A stretch of DNA of 64,000 nt from assembly GCA_031835245.1 (NCBI GenBank), contig JAVKOQ010000269.1, positions 1 through 64,000 of the forward strand, in the 5' to 3' direction. Below, one piece after another: positions 53,102-64,000 of the stretch (position 1 is its first letter; the number at the start of each line of letters is the position of its first letter). Both the position numbers and the translations under genes were made by a program. Below the pieces are notes generated by a model. That model was not told the DNA's origin. It did not search any database and was given only the letters and a program-made list of their open reading frames with translations. Source of the stretch: Balamuthia mandrillaris. Lineage: Eukaryota > Discosea > Longamoebia > Balamuthiidae.

Positions 53102-53966
53102 TCAATCTTCAACTTTTTCTTCTTCTTCTTTTTCTTCGCTGGATTCACTTTTGTAGTCGTCGTCTTCGTCGTCGTCATCGTCGTCGTCGTCGTTGGTGGT
53201 GTTGTTATTGTTGTTGTTGCTGCTTTGGGTGGTGGTGTGGGTGGAGCGGGTGGCCGACCGGCTGCCGAGCTTGCGCGGCGGGTTTTTCTGGTCGAAAAAG
53301 CTGCGGCGGTGGAGCAGGTTGATGAAGCCTCTCTGCCAGAACATCATGTCCCCAAACCGCGTTCCGAAGAGCAACACCGCAATCGCTCCTGTTTATTTTG
53401 TGGAAGAAAGCAGGATTGAGAAGAGACGAAAAGAAGCAGAGAATGGAGAGAGGAGAACATAAGAGAGAGAGAGAGAGAGAGAGAAGAACACAAGAAGAGA
53501 GAAGGAAGGAGAGTTTACCGTAACTCGCCACGGAGATCAACGTCAAACAAATGAACGGATAGTTGTAGGGAGAGTCTCCCTCGCAGTTTTCTCGCTCCTC
53601 TGGCACTGTTGTGGTCAAAACGCACTTGACGTACTCCAAAGCGGCGTCTTCCACTTGGTCTCGATAACTCATTCTCTGATAAAAGATCACTAATACAAAG
53701 GAATACGCGCAAAACATTCCAAAGACCAAAGCCACCGTTCTCCATTGCGCCTTCAGCCCCTCCAATCGACCCCATTTCCAAATGAAAATAACAACCGTAA
53801 AGTTGCAACAGAGTCCAACTGTCACAATAATGGTTACCGGGAGGTAGAAGAGAGAGAACGTCCACCAGTAGCTTGATGATAAGTCATCTGGATCATCAGG
53901 CTTTTTGTTTGTTTTGTTACAAATAATTGTCAACAAACACATAAAGAAAGACAGGAAAAAACCTAC

Positions 53967-54038
<72 letters not shown>

Positions 54039-55733
54039 AACGACAAGAAAGAAAGAAAGAAAGAAACGACAAGAAAGACAAGAAAGACAAGAAAGGCAGA
54101 AAGAGGATGTACAGTTGGTTGGCACCAAGGTCCGCCATCATAACCAATCAAGCCAAGGCCAGATAGAATGGAGGGAGATATCAACGGCAGTATCCAGCCA
54201 CAAATGTGGTAAAAAACGGTGACTTGAGTGGGTAATACGGGTCGTTGTAACGAAACCGTTATCAACATGTTTATGACAATTATGAGCCACCAAATGTTGA
54301 TGCTGAGGCAAAAGTACGTAAAGAAGAAACCTGTTTTTGCATGGATCAGAAAAAAGAACGAAGAATGGACAGGGAAGGGCATAGAGGAGAGCGAGAACGC
54401 ACCCCATGCAGCACAAGCACCGCCTTTTCTGGGTGTTCTATCTTCAAGGCAACGAAGCTCGTCCCACCCGTAGCCAATAGCCCATAAAGCGTTCAAGCAT
54501 GCCAAAAATATTTGAAACACCATCCAGAACGTCTTTTAATTTGAGAAACGAAGCAACAGGTATTAACGGGAATGAATGAAGAGAACAAGGCAGTGAACAA
54601 ACAAGGAAGGCAGGAAAGAACAAGCATGAAAGCAGAACAGAGAGATGGTACCAAAGTACTCAACGGACTTTTACGGGTGGCGATTGCTCTTCCAATCTGT
54701 GTCAGCAAGAAGAACAAACACGCCACAAAAGAGATCAGCCAAAACGCGGTGGAGATGCCATCCCAACCGTCCCATTCCTCTTGGGTGTAGAGCGGGTTGG
54801 GACAAGGAAGCGTGCATTTGCCTTTGCCATCTTCTACTAGTTCTGGAGGACAAGGATATACTGGATACAAGCCTCTTTCTTGTTCTGATGTTTGTGAAAA
54901 ATAGGTTAATAACGTTGTTTTCTTTTTTAAAATATACATTCTCTCTCGCTCTCTTCTCTCGCTCGTTCTTCACTCTTTCTGTTTGTTGCCATATCCTTCT
55001 CTGGTACTGGAAAAAAAAAAGCGTGAAGATGTACCTTCAGTATACTGCAATGAAGAACAAGGAACTTCCACTGTAGTTCCATTCGATAAGGTGTGCGTGG
55101 TGTTGCCTTCCGGAAGCAACGGACAAATGTTTGGTGGCGTCGTGCCAGTTACCTCGAAAAACGCTTCACATTCCACAAACAGGTCTTGACAGACCGAACG
55201 ACAAACCTTTTGCTGGAATTGTCGATCTTCTTGATGCGAAGGCGAGTCATAGGTGTAACATGAAGGATACGCCAGTTGGCAGATGAATTCAGCTGCTGCT
55301 TTTTGGCAATTTAACGGAGCCACCGCGAACGGCTGCATATATTCACTTTGGAAAAAAAAAAGGTTTTACGTTTTGGTTTGAGAGATAGAAAGAGAAACAT
55401 CAAGACAGAATGGAACGACCAAAAAGCAAGAAGGAATTAAAGGAAAAAACGAAACGAAAAACAAGCAAGAAAGAGAGTAACAAACACATCAGACGGAGTT
55501 CGAAGATAAAAAAAAACAAACCTAACGGCCTCTTCCGTCCATGGCGAATGGACTGATGCATTAGTGCCCAACAGCGTCTCGCAACTTTGCGGCACCGCAT
55601 AGCCCACCGCATCCAATGAAATACAAGAGTCCTCCGCCGCCGCTGCCGCCGTTAAAACATTCCGCTCCACTATCGTACACAAAACCACCAGCAGCAGCAC
55701 GAAAGAGCTCCGAGAGGCGTTGCTCGTCCTCAT
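53102..55733 (-). CDS. Frizzled/Smoothened-like receptor, copy 2
   Basis: Same seven-exon plan as copy 1, in tandem, from ATG 55733 to the stop at 53102. Signal peptide (SFVLLLVVLCTIVERNVL), Cys-rich domain (SCISLDAVGYAVPQSCETLL; NCQKAAAEFICQLAYPSC; QKVCRSVCQDLFVECEAFFE), LPCPNPLYTQEEWD, and seven helices (LFFLLTQIGRAI; WWLIIVINMLITVSL; HICGWILPLISPSI; YWWTFSLFYLPVTIIVTVGL). The loop GLKAQWRTVALVFGM is conserved. The cytosolic tail runs FGTRFGDMMFWQRGFINLLH, then SFFDQKNPPRKLGSR, Asn-rich, and a long Asp/Glu end (KEEEEKVED). No KTxxxW motif. Intron positions match copy 1, so the pair arose by tandem duplication with clear divergence since. Confidence 0.92.
53969..54083. repeat. (GAAA)n microsatellite in an intron of Frizzled-like copy 2
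   Basis: About 17 copies of GAAA on the + strand followed by a less regular GAAA/GACAA part; TTTC on the sense strand. Confidence 0.9.
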
Positions 55734-55993
55734 TCTCCGTTTTTCTCGTTTTGTCTTCCTGTTCGTTCGTTGTGTCGGTTTGTTGTTTGCGAAAGAGTTT
55801 TTTAGGAGAAACTAAAGTGGTTATAATTACAAAATGAGGTTAATTAAAGGGTAATAAAATAACAAACACCACATTCTTTTTCGTTTGCGTCGTTAGAAAA
55901 GGAGACAGAAAGAGAAAGAAAAAGACAAAAATGAATGAAGAAGAAAGAAGAGGTATCTTCTTTTTTTTTTTGTGTGTGTGTGTGTGTGTGTCA

Positions 55994-57573
55994 TCAGTTT
56001 ATGTATTCCAAAGGAAAGTCCCATATCTGTGAGTGTGTGTGTGTTTTTTTTTTAACCAGTGTTAAACATAAAACAAAATGCAAAAAGTTAAAGGTTGAAT
56101 ATATACAAACCTTAACAGTTCGGTCCCAACATCCAGAAATAACGCGCGACTCGTGCACGTCCACGGAGTAAACGCGATGCGTATGTCCATGCAAAGTGCA
56201 AACGCATCTCTTTCCTGGAATGTCCCAAACTTTCAACATTCCGTCGTAGGAAGCGGAGACCACTTTTGTCCTGCCGAAAACTTTCAGGTGGCTGATCTCG
56301 TCTTTGTGGCCGCGAAGAGTGTCTGTGCACGAGCCGTTCTCTGCGTTCCACACTTTGATAAGCCCACGAGCGGAGCCAGAGATGAGCATCTTTCGAGCCA
56401 CGGAGGATTGTTTTTGCGAGGAAGAGGGGATGGAGGCGGAAGTGGAGCGAGTGAGAGAGGCGGCAGAGGGTCTTCCCGAGGGCATGCCTTGAATGACACT
56501 TCCCGCCCTTCGTGAGGGTGGCTCATCACTTTCGTCTTCGCTCGCTATTAAAATGAATTAGAAGAGACCGCAAAAATAACAGAAGAGAGAAGTGGGAAGA
56601 AACGAACTTTCGTAGTTTCGTGCGGTGGAAGGAGTTTCTGGTTCAGAGGACTCATCCTCGACCTGCACAGAGGCGCTCCTCTTCCTTCCTCGGATTGTTC
56701 GTTTCTTGATGTCGGCTCCTTTCGTGCGTGCAAACTTACCCAATTTTGAAAGAGACTCTTGACGCTGTTATTGTTCCAAAAACTTATTTTAAAAAAAGGA
56801 ACAAAAAGGGCATAAAACAAGAGGGAAGAAAGGGAGAAAAAGATACCACAGCACGTCCTTTGGGGAATTCTCCGCTTTGCGCCAACAACTCTGAGACCTC
56901 GCTTGGTCTGTTGGAGTGCGAAGTAGTCTCGGAAACGTCTTCGGCGTTGGGATTGATCATGAAGCAGAAGTCGTTGACAGAACCTCCTCTTCCTTCGCTC
57001 ATCGTCTTCATTGGTTTTCCTTTTTGTTGTTACAAACGTAAGTTGTAAACCAAAAATCAAAAAACAAAAGATAGAAAACAAACCTGTGATAAGGTTCCAT
57101 TGAATGACTTGAGCGTCGCAAGAGCCACTGTACGCGAATCTCAACGACTCGTCCAAAGAAACACATTTAACCCAATCTCTATGTCCCTTCAATATCTTGA
57201 AACATTTTCCTGTTCTGGCTTCCCACAACTTTGGTTTTTGTTTTGTTGTTAAGAACAGTGAAAGAGAACAGAGACAGAGACATAGAGAAAACAAACCCGT
57301 AAAGTGGTATCTCGGGAACCAGTAATGAATGTTCCTTTGGGATCAAAGAATTGAAGACACTCTATGGGACCTGTATGACCAGTGAACGTTTGAACGGGCT
57401 TCTTTCCTTGCCGGATGTCCCACAAACGAACAGAGTTATCGTAGGAACCGCTAGCAAATAGTGGCATGCTGGTTTGTAAACAGCAAATAGAGCCTTCGTG
57501 TCCTTCGTACGTTCTTATCTTGCTGCATTTTTCCAAGTCCCAACTATTTTTGAAAGATAGCTAATGAGGAAAG

Positions 57574-57610
<37 letters not shown>

Positions 57611-58161
57611 AGAAAATAAGAAAACATACAGCTTGATGTTGGAATCGTAAGAGCCGCTGAGCAGTCGGTCTTCTTCTTTCTCTATGCAGTTAACCCATCC
57701 TCTATGTCCAGTAAATGTGTGCAAGCATTCTGTCGTGAAAGCATCCCATCTGTTATATAAAAGCCCGATTAAAAAATGGTAATAAAGAAGAACAAGCAAA
57801 AAAGAGATATTACAGTTTAACGGTGCCGTCGCATGAGCCGCTGAGAACGTGAGAGTTGCCACAAGCTTTGACACACAGTACACCTTCTTGATGTCCTGTT
57901 AAAGTCTTGACAATGTAGTCATCTCTCTCTTCCACCTCGTAATTTCGTTCCTCACTTTGTTGACTTTTCTTAGGAGCAACTTGGCGTCGCGCTATAACGC
58001 CTTTGGGCATTGTTTTGGTATGCAACAGCGATTGGAAGAGCTTACGTCCTTCTTCTGAGGTTTGAGAAGAATCGTCACTGCCAATTTGCATATAGTCTAT
58101 TTCTTTCTGTTTATTTACCAAAAAAAAAAAAAAAACAAAAAAAACAAAAAACAAAAAACAA

Positions 58162-58192
<31 letters not shown>

Positions 58193-61100
58193 AAGAATAC
58201 TAAAACAACGACTAAGAAAGAAGAAAGATAAAGCAACAAACCTTGTTTGGTTTTAGAGAGGAGATGGTTGTGGATGGTTCCACAACTGGAGCTCTCGGAG
58301 GAGCCACCCCACCTCGAGCCACTTCGAGCTCAGCATCCATCTCGTAGGCTCGGGTCATGTTAGATACAAGTTGCCCTATAGTGGCTGATTGTTCCTCGTT
58401 CAAAGCGGAGATGGTGCTCATCTTTGTTACGAAACGACGGATGATCTCAACGCTTACTCCTACCGATAACATTTTGTAGGCTGGAAAAAAGTCAGTTTAG
58501 CGAATACAAGAAAGAAGAAAGATAGAACAAACCAAAAGTAGCAAGGCCATCAAATATTTTGCTTTGTTCTTTGCAGATAAGATCAGTTCGTACTTCGGGA
58601 GTGTAAAAGGACCATTGCAGCATGTGTTTGCGAAAGTTGCCTTGATATATTTCTCCAAAGTCTTCCCTTATTTTATCTTTGAAAGTGCATTAAGTCAATT
58701 TTTGTCCAAAGAAAGTCCCAGAGAAGAGAAGTTGAAGATTCTCACTCACCGTAAAAGCATTTCTCCCAAAAGCGATCATTCTGCCAAGCATCATGTCCCA
58801 CAACCGCTTGATAGATATAGTCCTGAATCTTAGTCTTTGGGTTCCATCTGTGGAAATAGAAAAGCGGTTCTATGAGACGAGAGGTACAGTCAAAGTCATC
58901 TCTCTCATTTGCTTCTCGCAGACAAATGCGAATGATCTCTGCGAGTTTATCGTAGGATTGAAGACTGAGGCATCCATCTTCGCCTTGTTTTGGTTCTCCT
59001 GGAAGACTAACATCGATGGCACGAGGAGCAGAAGACGCAGAAGCAGAAGTCTCTGTAGTTGAAGGATGATCCTGTTTGTTTGTATCTTTTTCGGGTGTTT
59101 GTTCTTTGTTGGTGTTTTCCTTCTTCTTCGTCGATTCCTTATCTTTACCTTTTGAGGCTGACTTGCTCTTCTTTTCTTCTTTGTTTTCCTTCTCCTTGTT
59201 ATCTTTTTCCTTAGCATCTTTCTCCTTATCTTTGCCTTTGTCTTTTTCTTTGTCCTGGTCATGATGTTTGTCTTTCTTTTTCTTCTCCTTCTCCCCTTCT
59301 TTGCTGGATGACTTTGAGCTCTTCTTGTGCTTCTTACGTTTACCACTTGCTGTTGGGTCCTGCGAGTCAGCTTGCACTTGAGCCTCTGTCTTCAGCTGAG
59401 GTTCAAACTTGGCTTGTTCTTTTTCCAGTGCCGCCTTCATTTGTCACATTGAGTTAGACAAGAAGAAAAAGAACAACAACAAAACCTACCTTTGTTTTTG
59501 CGGCGATCATTTCACTCTCCAGAAATTCCGCCAGCTCCATTCGCATCCTTTCGTCCTTCAATATCTCAAACACGCTGTTCAGGTCCACCACCAGCGAAGT
59601 GGACTTGCCGGGAGCTGAAATCTCCACGTTGTCCACCGCTGCCATAGACAGGAATGATGCCTTTCTGCGAGAGCGATTACCCACTCTGTGAATTTCTGTA
59701 GCTGATTCTTGTCCGCTGTCGCTTCCTTCCGTTGCCGAGGAAGCAAGATCAGCTGGAGAGAACGCTTTACTGAGCCGTTTCGTGCCATGCTTCTTTTTTC
59801 GCATAGAAGATTGAGCGCTTCCTGAAGACGAAGATCCTGATTCTGTTCCCGTAGAACGAGGAGTACTAGTAGGAGAAGCAGCACGAGAAGAAGCAGCGGA
59901 GCTGTTGCTTCCTCCTCGAGGAGAGAGTGAAACGGAAGAAGAGGAAGTACTCAAGTTGACGGCTTGATCGTCTCTGTGTTGGAAGACCTGCCTAAGGGTC
60001 CGGCTGAGCCACATCTTGGACGTGCTGTTATCGAGAAGCGCGCCTTGAGAAGAGGCCGAGGAGTCTTTAGGTTTCTTGGAAGCTTTCGTTGATCGTGGAT
60101 CCGAATCCGTTCCTAGAGTGCGAGACAGCTTTTCGGGTTTGATGTTCTTCAGTTTATGTAGCATGGAGGGGCGTTTGGTTTTGCTTTTCTTCTTGAGGGG
60201 ACTTGGAGAGGCAGCTAAATTGTCCGCCTTGTCTTTGCCGATCAATGGAAAGCGTTTGTAACAAATGTCTCCTATTCATTTCGCTTAAGTTAGGAAAAAG
60301 TGAAAACAAGAAACAAAATAGAAAAACCAAGCTAAAATGATAAAAAGACAAAAACCAAAAGCACGAACATCCAAGGACAGAATGAAACCAATAAATAACA
60401 GAAAAGATAGAAACAGGAAAAGTAGATAGAAATACCAGAAACAGAGTCAGGTTTAGGATCAGGAACTTGGATGACGTTGGTAGAAGTTCGAGAGAGTTTG
60501 GTGTGTTTCTTCTTCATCAACGTTAATATCTCCGCAGTGGTGAGACGGAACAAGTTTTGGTGAAGGCAGTCATCGAACAAATTTTTTGTGGGCCAACTGT
60601 GCTTCGTGAGGAATGTGGAGAAGAGTTGTGTGTCTAGGAAAGTTTCAAACCATACCTATAACAAACAAGTTAAAAAAAAGGATCAGTAAAACATAGAAAT
60701 GAAGAACAGTACTGCTACCAAAAACAAAAGAATAAAAAGAGAAATTAACAAAGATAAAAGAACGGGGAAAGTACTCTTGCTTGTGGCGTTCTGCTTCTAA
60801 GAAAATTGCGTTTGTTGAAAATAGCAACCGGATCGGGGAACACTCGAAGGTATGTGACGTGATCGCCATACTCTGGAAACAAGCTAACAAAGAACATCAA
60901 GAAGCAATAGCGAATGGCTTCTTCGTCTAACTCTTGTGTGTCTTCTCTTTCCACTTTTCTTCGTTGCTTTGATTTGTCATCATGGCTTGATGCTTTAGCA
61001 GAAGTTGTTGATAGTTTCGAAGAAGAGGAAGTAGAGGCGATACTTTTGCTGGAAGACGAAGCATCCTTTTCCTTTTTATCGTTAGTGGCAGTAGGAGGAG

Positions 61101-61721
61101 TTGGCCTTCGTTTCTTCAAAGACTTTGTGAGGCTCGTTCTTGGCGAAGACAATTCCATCAACATCTCTTCCAACATGCTTTCTTCCTCTCTGTCCGCTTT
61201 GTTTTTGTCACTATCATCATCGTCATCCTCCTCTACATCCTTCTCTTCCACCACCTGCGTGTAATAGTCATCCAAACAAGCAATATCTTTGTACAGTAAG
61301 TTCCTTAGTTCGGTTCGAAGAGTGGTCGCTTCCGGCTCTGGCAAAGGCGGCAGATAAGCTTTTATCACTTCAGGAATGTGGATGCGATTGTGATCCAAGT
61401 CCACAACCACCACTTCGGCAGTGGCTGGATCGTTGGGAGTCGGTTTATTGAGAGTGGAATGGACTCCCATGATGAAGGCTGTCGGAGAGGACATGAACTC
61501 GACGAGACACTCGGGGAGGACTGGGACGTACACATGTTGCCAGGCAAAAGGATAGAGAAGGGAGTTGATGCTCTCGGCAACATAGGTGAGAAGAGTGTAT
61601 TGAGAGGACTTGAGGACGATCTTTTGTTCGCTGAGCACGCAGGAGAAGAGGAGGAGTACGTTGTCCAAGTCTAATGTATCGAAGAGATAACGCAGCGAAA
61701 GCTGTTGAAAGCAATAAACGT

Positions 61722-61763
<42 letters not shown>

Positions 61764-62788
61764 AGGGAGAAGGGGAAGTCACTAACGTCCGTTTCGGGAA
61801 AGCTGTTCTTTGGTTTAATTGTCAGACAAGGACTGACACGGCCGATGGTAAGACGAAGCGAGTCACCGGGAGAAGGAGGCAGGAAGACATGATCCAAAAG
61901 CTGCTTCACATAGCTGCTGATGTAGACTGAGGAAGGCCGCTGCGAGATGGCGTACAGCTCGCAAAGCCAATCGCGCAAGAAAGTAGGATAGGAGGCCTTA
62001 CAGAGAACACAAATGGACTTTGGAGCGTAAAGCTTCTTTGGCAAAAGCCCTTCCTTCCTCGGTTCCTCTTTTTTAGTCAATTCTTTCGTCTCCGTTTTTG
62101 TCTCTTGTTGCTTGTTGTGTTCGCTGTTGTTTGCATCCGCAGAACTTGGTTGTTGTGATTCTGTTGATGTTGTAGTTTTAGAAGTGGCCGACGACTTCTT
62201 CTCTCCTATGTGAGAGAAGAACTTCGCGATTTCCTCTTCTTCCATCCGCTCATAAAAGGTCAGACAGCAGCCATAAAGATGAGAACCATCCACTGCTGTT
62301 GTCACCATAGGAAAGTATAGCGGTGGTGGCGGCGAGCTCTCTTTCAGCTGAACTCCTCTCGGATAACAAAACTGTAGTCATCATGCGTGCATCAAAATAA
62401 AAATAGAGGTACAGTTTGCAAAAGTGCGCCAATAAACAAAAAGGAAGTGGACAAAAAAACAAGTGATAAAAAGGAAAACCGAGTAGAGAGAATGAGAAGC
62501 AGAGAACGAGAGGAACTTAGTGGCAAAGAAGAGAAACAGAGAACAGAAGCAATGAAAAAGAGGAGGAGATGTACCATCCAAATATGAGGAGGAAGCGAAG
62601 AGTTGGGCCTGTCTTTGACAGGGTATCGAGCCAACACGTTGGCCTTCCATGCCATATCCAACGGACCAGGCTGCCGCGCCGCGCTCGAACTCGGAGCTGC
62701 ACTCGTTCCTCTCACTGAGTGTTTGTTTTTTGTTTGTTTTGGTTGCATGAGAACATGCCAAAAGGAGAGAGGGAGGGAGGGAGGGACG

Positions 62789-62838
<50 letters not shown>

Positions 62839-62850
62839 GGGAGGGAGAGG

Positions 62851-62893
<43 letters not shown>

Positions 62894-63373
62894 AGGAGAG
62901 AATTGAGAAGGGGAGTGCGCACTCTCCAGAGAGGAGAGGGGAGAAGAGAGAAAAAAGATAAGGGGAGAGGAAAGATGTAGAGAGGAGGGAGAGCAGAGCA
63001 GAGAATAGCGAGAGAGAAGGCTGAGAGGGCAGAGGGACGAACGAGAGAGGATGGGCTTTTGCTCTATGTACGGCGTTGGCGCTTTGCTAAAATCCAATCC
63101 CACAACGATGAAGTACTGAGCCAGAAGTTTCTGTTCCTCCTGCTCCTCCCCACCTCCTTCCTTTGCGTTTGCCTTGGGGTTGCCTTCTTCCTCCTGGTCC
63201 GCCTTGGGCGAAGAAGGCAGGCTCGTTTTGTCCTGCTGCTCTCCCTTTGGCGACCGGTCCGCCCTCTCCTTCAGCTTGGCGGGGACGGTTCCCTCCTCCT
63301 CCTCCTTCTTGTCCTTGTCGGCTCCATTGGAGAGAGCAAGGGGAGGGACGGGACTGGTTTTCTCCTCCGACAT
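55994..63373 (-). CDS. DENN domain - WD40 repeat protein (SCD1/DENND3-like Rab exchange factor)
   Basis: Very long gene from ATG 63373 to the stop at 55994. The N-terminus is charged, then the DENN module starts: LLAQYFIVVGLDFSKAP, VLARYPVKDRPNSSLPPHIW, FCYPRGVQLKESS, GSHLYGCCLTFYERM, YAPKSICVLCKASYPTFLRD (core), LLFSCVLSEQKIVLKSSQYT, PFAWQHVYVPVLPECLVEFM and MFFVSLFPEYGDHVTYLRVF (dDENN). A long Lys/Ser-rich linker (about 60250-59060) follows. A helical region (IIRICLREANERDDFDCTSR; DAWQNDRFWEKCFYG) leads to seven or eight WD repeats marked by GHQEGVLCVKACG, GHRGWVNCIEKEE, GHEGSICCLQTS, GHTGPIECLQFF, GHRDWVKCVSLD, GHKDEISHLKVFG and GHTHRVYSVDVHE. DENN proteins load GTP on Rabs; the DENN-then-WD40 order is that of plant SCD1 and animal DENND3. 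Confidence 0.9.
62761..62895. repeat. (GA)n/(GGGA)n microsatellite in the first DENN-WD40 intron
   Basis: About 135 bp of GA with GGGA interruptions on the + strand, pure pyrimidine on the sense strand. Confidence 0.9.
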
Positions 63374-63902
63374 ATGCGGGTTTCACTTCAAACCAAAAAA
63401 AAAAATCCACTACGTTAAAAAAAAAAAAATAATAATCAGTCTTGGAAGAGAAGAGAGCTGAGAGAGAGAGAGTTACGTTGGTTGAGCAACAACCAAACAA
63501 AAAAAAAAAGAGGAGGGAAAGTGGAGTTGACGGCGGAGGAGAGACACGCACCTCTCTCTCTGTTTTGCTGCTGGTTCCCTTCCCGCTACTCTTTTTTTTG
63601 TTTATTATTATTTTTTTGTTCCAAATGAAGATAGCGCAAAAAAAAAAAAAAAAAACGAGTAACCCGGAATTTTTTGTCCGTTACGGCCTGCTTTTTTGCT
63701 GGGACGTCGTCTCATTATTTATTATTATGAAAATTGCTGAGCTGTGCTAGATGACCCGTTCTCATAAAAGTTCTAATGAATTAAACGCATACTTGGCATG
63801 CCAAAGATTCTTAGCGTTCTGAGCGTGGTTTAGATGTTTTAAATTATTGGCATTTCTCGGTGACGTCAGCTGAGGCAGGAAAGAAACAAACAAAAAAAAA
63901 AG
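63374..63902. promoter_or_regulatory. Divergent promoter region between DENN-WD40 and the gene at the right edge
   Basis: 529 bp without exons. Simple A and GA runs lie near the DENN start; TGACGTCA at 63861-63868 (ATF/CREB type) overlaps an E-box CAGCTG (63867-63872), about 35 bp before the rightward ATG; an A-rich leader ends the region. Confidence 0.45.
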
Positions 63903-64000
63903 ATGATGTCGTGGAGAGGAGGGCGTGCGGTCGGTGGTTGCAGGCCGGCGTTGTGGACGTTCTTCGTGATGGGGAGCAACGGAGGAGTGGTTGGCCCTGT
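63903..64000 (+). CDS. Start of an unidentified gene (runs off the window)
   Basis: ATG ATG at 63903 follows an A-rich leader like those of the carrier and RPA3. The frame is open to the window edge: MMSWRGGRAVGGCRPALW, then TFFVMGSNGGVVGP. A mitochondrial presequence or signal anchor would fit this Arg/Gly/Trp-rich start, but it is too short to identify. Confidence 0.5.
   Translation, partial: MMSWRGGRAVGGCRPALWTFFVMGSNGGVVGP

Noticed and set aside
1-64000. CRISPR arrays, operons, bacterial promoters and integrated virus-like or LTR elements
   Set aside because: The window is spliced eukaryotic nuclear DNA. Repeats are microsatellites and coding repeats, and I saw no reverse transcriptase, integrase, capsid or long terminal repeats.

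Overview
This is nuclear DNA from an intron-rich, gene-dense unicellular eukaryote, most likely an amoebozoan, and by inference a discosean amoeba of the Acanthamoeba/Balamuthia kind. The reasons are a short-tailed class I myosin, two Frizzled/Smoothened-like receptors of the amoebal type, a tyrosine-kinase-like receptor with a FG-GAP-type ectodomain, ankyrin repeats of the 'ENGCPWD' style, polyQ/Ser-rich regulators, a minor-spliceosome intron, and short introns (about 60-300 bp) that are strongly pyrimidine-rich on the coding strand. I cannot name the species from sequence alone.

Layout: the 3' end of a YDGG-repeat protein gene (1-869, +) faces a class I myosin (1452-6297, -). A 630-bp divergent promoter leads to a small ankyrin protein (6927-7964, +) and a PEBP-family protein (8536-9398, +). 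A tyrosine-kinase-like receptor (9630-13195, -), a tRNA-Lys and a mitochondrial carrier (14330-15865, +) follow. Then comes an inverted, decayed copy of the same receptor gene (16488-19811, +) and an ankyrin-repeat scrap. Next are glucose-6-phosphate dehydrogenase (20324-23059, -), a secreted protein (23537-25120, -), a polyQ protein (26019-28905, +), a basic protein (28973-29725, -), a PARP6/8-like ADP-ribosyltransferase with RanBP2-type finger and UBA-like region (29884-33768, -), DNA polymerase beta (34215-37035, -), a PAQR receptor (37240-39004, -) and a type I membrane protein (39331-41177, -).

The right half holds RPA3 (41854-42370, +), a 1.4-kb gene-free stretch, a GATA factor (43837-45726, +), an F-box protein with a second, identical tRNA-Lys inside an intron (45790-47910, -), a potato-inhibitor-I protein (48136-48500, +), a PH-like protein (48632-49529, -), a small membrane protein (50005-50208, +), two tandem Frizzled-like receptors (50390-52809 and 53102-55733, -), a large DENN-WD40 protein (55994-63373, -) and the first codons of a rightward gene (63903 on).

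The genes do not form one pathway. Two genes for DNA maintenance (POLB, RPA3) and several membrane receptors (kinase, PAQR, two Frizzled-like) are present but scattered. The most unusual observations are a 72-nt AT-AC (U12-type) intron in the catalytic centre of POLB flanked by 12-nt and 15-nt microexons, the inverted receptor-kinase duplication with one arm decaying, the strand-coherent pyrimidine microsatellites in introns, a tRNA nested in an F-box gene intron, and an E2F-type site in front of RPA3. Exon boundaries are my own reading of splice sites and reading frame, without transcript data.
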